33,393 bases of DNA from a virus: positions 1 through 33,393 of the IMG/VR virus record IMGVR_UViG_3300032296_002177. One strand, written 5' to 3'. Positions within the stretch are counted from its first letter, which is position 1. Every line of letters begins with the position of its first letter. Made by a program: the position numbers and the translations under genes. The notes under the pieces are model-generated. The model made no database searches, had not been told where the DNA came from, and saw only the letters and a list, made by a program, of their open reading frames with translations. Of the stretch, positions 29,053 to 33,393 are shown piece by piece.

Positions 29053-31115
29053 GCAATGAAATTCTGACCACAGCTCTGCGCTTTGCAGCAGCAGGCATCT
29101 GCGCCGTTCCAGTTGCAGCAGACGGATCCAAACGCCCCGGATTGCCAGCATGGACGGCCTACCAGAAGAAGCGACCCACGCCTGAAGAATTAATGGGCTG
29201 GTTCGGAAAGAAGCAAGACGGCGTCGGCATCATTTGCGGATCCGTAAGCGGCGGCCTTGAAATGTTGGAACTTGAAGGCAGAGCAGTCGCAAAGAAACTT
29301 CACATCGAGCTCAGGCAGATATTCGAGAGCAGCGAGCATGGCCACCTTTGGACGAAGCTCGTCAACGGATACATGGAGACGACGCCATCGGGCGGCATTC
29401 ATTGGCTCTACCGGATCGCAGACGCCAAAGTGCCAGGCAATACGAAGATCGCACAGGCAGCAGGCGAAGATGGCGGATGCTTGGCCGAAACACGCGGCGA
29501 AGGCGGCTTCGTGATCACAGCGCCATCCGGCGGCAAGTGCCACCCTTCAGGCAACGCCTGGCAGATCAGCGCAGGATCCATTGAAACCATTCCAACCTTT
29601 ACGATCGCAGAGCGCGAGATTATTCACCAGTACTTCGCCCTTTACGACGAAGTACCGAAGGCCGAATGGATCGAAGAAGAGACAAAGCCACGCCAGGACG
29701 GAATCCAAACACCAGGCGATGCCTACAACGACACCGTCACCTGGGAAAGCATTCTGGAGCCACTCGGATGGACGAAGGTTTACAGCAAGGGCGAAGCGAC
29801 CGCATGGCGACGTCCAGGCAAGTCCGAAGGCATATCGGCGACGACAAACTTCAACGGCAACGGCAAACTCTTCGTTTTCAGTACATCAACCATCTTCGAT
29901 GCGCAGAGCAGTTATTCGAAGTTTGCCGCCTACACCCAGATAGAACATAAGGGCGACTTCAAATCAGCAGCTTCACATTTACGATCGCAGGGCTTCGGAG
30001 CAAAGACAGAGCTGCGCACCGATTGGCAGCAGATCGAAGCCCACAATCCCAGCCATGTGCAGCTACACGATGAGAACGAAGAGATCGCGACCAGCTCGTG
30101 GATCCCACAGGACATCACCGACATGCAGCTCGAAGATGAACCAGGGCCATCCATTCTCAAGCGAGAAGACGGCCATCATATTCTTTATGCAAACAAGATA
30201 AACGCCATCTTCGGTGAGAGCGAAAGCGGCAAGACTTGGATCGCAATCGAAGCGGTACGCCAGGAATTAGCCAAAGGCCACTGCGTCTTTTATATGGACT
30301 TCGAAGACAGCGCTCGCGGCATCAGAGGACGCCTCAAGACGATGGGAGTGGCAACTACAGGGTTGCGCCACTTCAGATACGCAAACCCGGACGAAGGGCT
30401 TACCAGGGGCATCGTGGAAGTCATTCAAAGCGAGATCCAGATCCATAAACCATCCCTGATCGTGATCGACGGCGTCAACGCAGCGATGAACCTTCTCGGC
30501 CTCGACTTGGAGAAGAACAAAGACGCCACGACGTTCTCGCAGCTCATCCTTCGCCCACTCCGAATGGAGAACGCGGCCATCTTGACCATTGATCACGTCA
30601 CGAAGAGCAAGGACACCCGGGGCAACTACGCCATCGGAGCACAGGCAAAGCGAGCCGATATCGACGGCGTCGCGATCGCAGTCGACGTGGCGATGCCATT
30701 CGGCCGGGGCTTGGACGGCTGCCTGAATCTGAAAGTAACCAAAGACCGGCCAGGATTTGTCCGCGCCATCTGCCAGGACGCTAAAGACCTCGGCGTCGCC
30801 AATTTGAAGAGCAACAAGGACGGAACCATCACAGTCACGATTAGCGGCGGCACAATTCAAGTGACGACGAAGGAGCAGAAGCTTCAGGAAGTATCGGCCT
30901 TCTTCAAACGCATGGGCAACGAGATGGGCCAGAACGACATCCGCAAAGGACTGCGTCAAGAAGGAATCGAGATCGGAAACCAGGAATTAGGGCAGGCATT
31001 GGAGCAGCTCATCTCCGGCGGCTTCATCGAATTTAGGAAGCAAGGGCAGAAGTACCTCTACAAATTCAAGAATCAATTCATGATCGGTGACGTCAACGCA
31101 TGGGAAGCGGAGTAA
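29049..31115 (+). CDS. Primase-polymerase / RepA-type helicase fusion
   Basis: 688 residues. Residues 1 to ~195 are a bifunctional primase-polymerase-like domain (LRFAAAGICAVPVAADGSKR, GVGIICGSVSGGLEMLELEG, TPSGGIHWLYR, GEGGFVITAPSG). The usual Asp pair of this site appears as Glu-x-Glu at 74-76. Residues ~370-600 are a RecA-type hexameric helicase: Walker A GESESGKT (389-396), Walker B LIVIDG (470-475), and TIDHVTKS ... GNYAIGAQAKRAD. The C-terminus looks like a winged helix (DIRKGLRQEGIEIGNQELGQ). It is the core replication enzyme, followed directly by the repeat region. Confidence 0.85.
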   Translation: MSNEILTTALRFAAAGICAVPVAADGSKRPGLPAWTAYQKKRPTPEELMGWFGKKQDGVGIICGSVSGGLEMLELEGRAVAKKLHIELRQIFESSEHGHLWTKLVNGYMETTPSGGIHWLYRIADAKVPGNTKIAQAAGEDGGCLAETRGEGGFVITAPSGGKCHPSGNAWQISAGSIETIPTFTIAEREIIHQYFALYDEVPKAEWIEEETKPRQDGIQTPGDAYNDTVTWESILEPLGWTKVYSKGEATAWRRPGKSEGISATTNFNGNGKLFVFSTSTIFDAQSSYSKFAAYTQIEHKGDFKSAASHLRSQGFGAKTELRTDWQQIEAHNPSHVQLHDENEEIATSSWIPQDITDMQLEDEPGPSILKREDGHHILYANKINAIFGESESGKTWIAIEAVRQELAKGHCVFYMDFEDSARGIRGRLKTMGVATTGLRHFRYANPDEGLTRGIVEVIQSEIQIHKPSLIVIDGVNAAMNLLGLDLEKNKDATTFSQLILRPLRMENAAILTIDHVTKSKDTRGNYAIGAQAKRADIDGVAIAVDVAMPFGRGLDGCLNLKVTKDRPGFVRAICQDAKDLGVANLKSNKDGTITVTISGGTIQVTTKEQKLQEVSAFFKRMGNEMGQNDIRKGLRQEGIEIGNQELGQALEQLISGGFIEFRKQGQKYLYKFKNQFMIGDVNAWEAE

Positions 31116-31121
31116 GCAGCC

Positions 31122-31130
31122 TGTGGATAA
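31122..31130 (-). promoter_or_regulatory. DnaA box (reverse orientation)
   Basis: TGTGGATAA on the + strand is the exact complement of TTATCCACA. It sits within CAGCCTGTGGATAACT (31117-31132), which recurs with one change at 31303-31318 in the next gene (CAGCCTGTGGAAAACT). Confidence 0.55.
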
Positions 31131-31198
31131 CTCAACTGTTCCGCCGTTCCGCACCGTTCCGCACCGTTCCGCAGAACGGCAGGGCAAGAGCGACCAAA

Positions 31199-31240
31199 CT
31201 GTTCCGCTGTTCCCCCCCTATAAGGGGGAACGCGGAACAG
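31199..31240 (+). other. Long hairpin built from the GTTCC repeats
   Basis: CTGTTCCGC (31199-31207) pairs with GCGGAACAG (31232-31240), and GTTCCCCC (31209-31216) with GGGGGAAC (31224-31231), leaving one bulged T and a CCTATAA loop: 17 base pairs. It could be an origin cruciform, a replication arrest site or an mRNA structure before the next gene. No U-run follows. Confidence 0.7.
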
Positions 31241-31268
31241 TGGAACAGCAGCCAAAGGAACAGAATAA

Positions 31269-31643
31269 ATGAAAGATTCAAACTTCACTCCTTTATTTTG
31301 CACAGCCTGTGGAAAACTTATCTGGGAAGGGTTGGCCGTCGGATTTCAGATCAGACTCGACCCCGGAACTTTGACCATTCAAGAAGAGATCATCAAACGG
31401 ATCCAGGGCAGCCGAACATTTGAACTACATAGGACGGCCGTATCATTTGAAGCAGGGCTGCGATCGCTGAACGCCATCCAAAGAAGCCAGGGCAAGAAGC
31501 CACTCATTCTGGCCAGCCACAGCTGCAGCCGGAGTAAAGAGATATTCAGATTCGAAGGGCAGGAGCCAAGCGAAGATGAGATCCCGGATTATTGGAACAG
31601 CAGGAAGAAGCCACAGCTCGAAACCGAAGGGATACCGTTCTGA
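31269..31643 (+). CDS. Hypothetical protein with N-terminal CxxC
   Basis: 124 residues; GGAAC about 8 bases upstream is a modest binding site. LFCTACGKLIWEG has a CxxC (Cys11, Cys14), with further Cys in ILASHSCS; together they could bind zinc. The middle (IRLDPGTLTIQEEIIKRIQG, LHRTAVSFEAGLRSLNAIQ) looks alpha/beta. I recall similar proteins beside actinophage primases but not a function. Its end overlaps the next gene by one base (TGATG). Confidence 0.6.
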   Translation: MKDSNFTPLFCTACGKLIWEGLAVGFQIRLDPGTLTIQEEIIKRIQGSRTFELHRTAVSFEAGLRSLNAIQRSQGKKPLILASHSCSRSKEIFRFEGQEPSEDEIPDYWNSRKKPQLETEGIPF

Positions 31644-32380
31644 TGGACTGCACAATCTGCGGCAAGAAGACTGAGCGACCAGGAGCCTGCAACCGATGCG
31701 CCTCCAAAGTCCGCAACCAGATCGCAGAGCTTCCACAGCTCCACAAAGAAGCCGGACAATTTCTGCACCCATCCCGGACAGGATCAGGGGCGGCCAGCAC
31801 CGAGCGCAGCATTGGCATCAACGTCTCGGCTTTGGACTTCACGATGGCGACGGAACTTCTTCGAACCCTTCATGCCTGGGAATCCACGATCCGTTTCACC
31901 AGACAGCTCACGCCTCCTGCAATGTTGATCAAGGAAGCAAGTACAGAGGGCGAAGTCTTGGCGAGCGCAACCTTTCACCTGAGCCACCTCGATTGGTCAC
32001 TTGGACAAGAATGGGCGGCAGACTTCGCCCACGAAATCCAGATTATCCATGCCAAAGGAAGAGCAGCTGCAAAGCGCTTCTCGGAGCAGCCCCGGCGAAT
32101 CCCATGCCCGAGCGATGACTGCAAGAAGTACGTGGTCATTGACGCCGATAACTTAACAGCCGAAGTCGCCTGCTTCGGATGCAAGCAGCAATGGACGGTG
32201 CTGCGGTTGATAGCATTGGCAATGAGCAACCCGAGCAAAACCTTTTACCTCGACGTTGAAGCGATTGCAATGTGGCTAGGAATTACAGAGCGCGAAGTTT
32301 ATAGAACGATCAAGAAGAATGACATCCAGAGAAGAGGAAGTCTTTATGACATCGCAGCAATTATCCAGGCACGATCATGA
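31643..32380 (+). CDS. Zinc-ribbon and helix-turn-helix DNA-binding protein
   Basis: 245 residues from the TGATG overlap start. N-terminal zinc finger with Cys3/Cys6 and Cys16/Cys19 (DCTICGKKTERPGACNRC); a second cluster near 172-203 (IPCPSDDCKKY ... VACFGCKQQW); a C-terminal helix-turn-helix (AIAMWLGITEREVYRTIKKN, then RRGSLYDIAAI). The overall layout suggests a DNA-binding regulator or replication accessory. Just before an intergenic operator-like palindrome, so autoregulation or control of downstream genes is possible. Confidence 0.68.
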   Translation: MDCTICGKKTERPGACNRCASKVRNQIAELPQLHKEAGQFLHPSRTGSGAASTERSIGINVSALDFTMATELLRTLHAWESTIRFTRQLTPPAMLIKEASTEGEVLASATFHLSHLDWSLGQEWAADFAHEIQIIHAKGRAAAKRFSEQPRRIPCPSDDCKKYVVIDADNLTAEVACFGCKQQWTVLRLIALAMSNPSKTFYLDVEAIAMWLGITEREVYRTIKKNDIQRRGSLYDIAAIIQARS

Positions 32381-32385
32381 CTAAC

Positions 32386-32407
32386 GAATTGACGAAAGTG
32401 TCAATTC
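32386..32407. promoter_or_regulatory. Perfect palindrome, operator candidate, overlapping a -35-like element
   Basis: GAATTGAC and GTCAATTC form an 8-bp perfect inverted repeat with a 6-base spacer, 6 bases after the preceding stop codon. TTGACG (32389-32394) inside it resembles a -35; a -10 could be near 32412-32420 (TGATACGCT) but is weak. The geometry fits repressor binding over a promoter for 32466 and the nuclease genes. Confidence 0.5.
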
Positions 32408-32465
32408 AATCTGATACGCTTGCGCTAGCAGATGCAACCATCCCCGAAAGACAAAGGGGAATCGA

Positions 32466-32666
32466 ATGCTAAACATAACCATAAGCATCGGCGATGTTCA
32501 CACAGACATGACGACTGACAATAACTTATCATTCGACGCGATCGAGTCATTACTTAACCGAGCAGTTACTGCAACGCTTCAATCATATCTCTCACTGCCG
32601 GAGAAGGACAGGCTCGCGCTTTACGGATCGGAATTCGAAGACGACCATGACGGAGATGACGACTGA
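32466..32666 (+). CDS. Small acidic hypothetical protein
   Basis: 66 residues with AAAGGGGA upstream. Beta-like start (LNITISIGDVHTDMTTDNNL), a helix (FDAIESLLNRAVTATLQSYL) and an Asp/Glu-rich end (EFEDDHDGDDD). No family recognised. Its last 20 bases overlap the endonuclease VII gene. Confidence 0.6.
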   Translation: MLNITISIGDVHTDMTTDNNLSFDAIESLLNRAVTATLQSYLSLPEKDRLALYGSEFEDDHDGDDD

Positions 32667-33027
32667 AAGAACGTGTTCAAGATGCAAGGAAAGCAAACCA
32701 CTGCGTCTCTTCTGCAAAGATAGAAGGAGAGCAGATGGAGTGCGTGAACTTTGTAAGTCTTGCAGGAGCAGCGATCGTCGCATTGTTCATAAGGCGAATA
32801 AGAATCGCCAGGCGATACTCGAAGAGCAGAACAATGCGTGCGCTATCTGTGGCGTCCATATTGAAGAGAGCGCAACGAGATTCGTAATGGATCACAATCA
32901 CGAAACGAATCAAGTACGCGGAATACTTTGTAGCAATTGCAACGTCGGACTTGGATACTTCAAAGACCAGCCCGGCAGACTTGGCCAAGCAATCAAGTAC
33001 CTCATGGATTACGATGGCCTTACCTAG
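32647..33027 (+). CDS. Recombination endonuclease VII-like HNH nuclease
   Basis: 126 residues. N-terminal zinc knuckles Cys10/Cys13 and Cys36/Cys39 (RTCSRCKESKPL, LCKSC), then the endonuclease VII core: CAICGVHI, FVMDHNHETNQVRGILCSNC and NVGLGYFKD with the catalytic DHNH-type motif and zinc CxxC pairs. T4 endonuclease VII resolves branched DNA before packaging. A second in-frame ATG lies 9 bases downstream. Overlaps the next nuclease gene by 14 bases. Confidence 0.85.
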   Translation: MTEMTTERTCSRCKESKPLRLFCKDRRRADGVRELCKSCRSSDRRIVHKANKNRQAILEEQNNACAICGVHIEESATRFVMDHNHETNQVRGILCSNCNVGLGYFKDQPGRLGQAIKYLMDYDGLT

Positions 33028-33322
33028 ACCATGCAAAGACTGCGGAACGATTGCACGCGCAGCTCGATGCAACGACTGCGATCGCATTCATCGAAAGATT
33101 AAAGAAGCAACCAGGCCCACACGTGCGCAGCGCGGATACGACTACCAGTGGCGACAGATCAGCAAAGCACTCAGAGAAGAGCAACCCTGGTGCAGCGAAT
33201 GCGGCCGGACAAACGACCTCACCGTCGATCACATAAAGCCCCTGGCAGATGGCGGCATGACAATCAGATCGAACCTTCAAGTTCTCTGCAGAAAATGCAA
33301 TTCCAGCAAATCGAATAGATAA
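33014..33322 (+). CDS. HNH endonuclease, packaging-associated type
   Basis: 102 residues from the ATG at 33014 (overlapping the upstream gene by 14 bases). N-terminal zinc knuckles (CKDCGTIARAARCNDC), then RGYDYQWRQISKALREEQPW and the HNH core: CSECGR, TVDHIKPLADGG and NLQVLCRKCNSSK. Such HNH enzymes are encoded beside terminases in HK97-like phages and help cut DNA at the packaging site. On a circular map this gene directly precedes the methyltransferase-terminase genes. Confidence 0.88.
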   Translation: MALPRPCKDCGTIARAARCNDCDRIHRKIKEATRPTRAQRGYDYQWRQISKALREEQPWCSECGRTNDLTVDHIKPLADGGMTIRSNLQVLCRKCNSSKSNR

Positions 33323-33393
33323 ACACGCACAGACCCCCCACCCGGTATATCCCGGTACGGCTCTAATCTTTAGGGCGCAAGGGGGGAGTTCAC
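33323..33393. other. Right-end noncoding sequence, possible packaging-site region
   Basis: 71 bases with no gene. It has a C-run (33333-33340 area), a 10-bp-spaced direct repeat CCCGGTA (33341-33347 and 33351-33357) and a G-run near the end (GGGGGG around 33371). Placed after the HNH gene and, if circular, before the terminase operon, it is a plausible cos or terminase recognition site. No matching terminal repeat with bases 1-125 is visible. Confidence 0.4.

Larger units (their letters stand above)
31116..31268. repeat. Repeat-rich intergenic region, candidate replication origin
   Basis: 153 bases with a perfect DnaA box (31122-31130, reverse), three exact 10-bp tandem repeats CCGTTCCGCA (31144-31173), five direct GTTCCGC copies (starting at 31138, 31146, 31156, 31166, 31201), an inverted GCGGAAC (31232-31238), a small CCGTTC/GAACGG hairpin and a 17-bp hairpin. 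This iteron-plus-DnaA-box layout beside the primase-helicase gene is typical of origins. An operator or RNA regulatory role is the alternative. Reading frames across it only encode the repeats. Confidence 0.6.

Noticed and set aside
30267-30959. 230-residue frame on the - strand inside the helicase domain
   Set aside because: Antisense to Walker motifs of the primase-helicase; no independent evidence.
31138-31261. CRISPR-like array interpretation of the GTTCC repeats
   Set aside because: Units are 7-10 bases, mostly without spacers, and there are no cas genes; iterons fit better.
31087-31272. 61-residue frame across the repeat region, and a second longer one from 31100
   Set aside because: The translations simply decode the GTTCC repeats, start inside the primase-helicase gene and lack a ribosome binding site; the noncoding repeat reading explains the sequence better.
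1-33393. Search for integrase, excisionase, CI-like repressor and toxin-antitoxin pair
   Set aside because: No protein shows tyrosine or serine recombinase motifs or a recognised repressor; the ribbon-helix-helix gene has no recognisable toxin partner, so no temperate or toxin-antitoxin call is made.

Overview
The window reads as a nearly or fully complete genome of a tailed phage with a long non-contractile tail (siphovirus morphology), about 33.4 kb. It is gene-dense, and most neighbouring genes overlap by 1-14 bases (ATGA, TAATG, TGATG junctions). The host is most likely an actinobacterium. The best evidence is a WhiB-family iron-sulfur regulator at 26032-26496, a family confined to Actinobacteria and their phages. 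Moderate base composition (roughly 50% GC by eye) would fit a freshwater or marine actinobacterial host, but that is inference. I see no integrase, excisionase or CI-like repressor, so a temperate life style is not supported.

Layout on the + strand: (1) 126-1451 ParB-domain/DNA methyltransferase; (2) 1444-9525 packaging and head: small and large terminase, portal, two small virion-type genes, prohead protease, HK97-fold major capsid, then a glycosyltransferase; (3) 9506-16247 connector and tail: head-tail adaptor, probable tail terminator, two tandem paralogous tail-tube proteins, a tail assembly chaperone with a canonical -1 slippery site, tape measure and minor tail protein; (4) 16260-19250 fibre-like and accessory tail genes, including an AT-richer block with three related putative receptor-binding genes; (5) 19247-20564 lysis: small membrane proteins, a lipoprotein, two holin candidates and a CHAP endolysin; (6) 20568-23078 a small conserved protein, two more glycosyltransferases and a sugar-nucleotide epimerase, closed by a strong hairpin.

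From 23125 to 24961 nine short genes lie on the - strand in one tightly coupled operon: two paralogous zinc ribbons, a ribbon-helix-helix regulator, two membrane proteins and unknowns. A divergent intergenic region (24962-25194) with a perfect DnaA box separates it from the rightward replication and regulation operon. That operon (25195-33322) encodes a resolvase-like nuclease, WhiB with an extra helix-turn-helix, a transglycosylase-like protein, a RecB/Cas4-like nuclease, an SSB-like protein and a primase-helicase, followed by zinc-finger/HTH proteins and two HNH-type nucleases. A tRNA-like remnant lies after the SSB gene. A striking repeat region (31116-31268) with a DnaA box, three exact 10-bp tandem repeats and a 17-bp hairpin follows the primase-helicase and is the best origin candidate.

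The HNH gene at the right end and the terminase genes at the left end would be neighbours on a circular map, which is the usual arrangement around the packaging site of HNH-containing phages. The window ends may therefore be at or near a packaging site. No rRNA, complete tRNA, insertion sequence or CRISPR array was found. No gene-free stretch exceeds 300 bases. Starts were chosen by Shine-Dalgarno match and overlap with the upstream stop; several differ from the longest possible reading frame.
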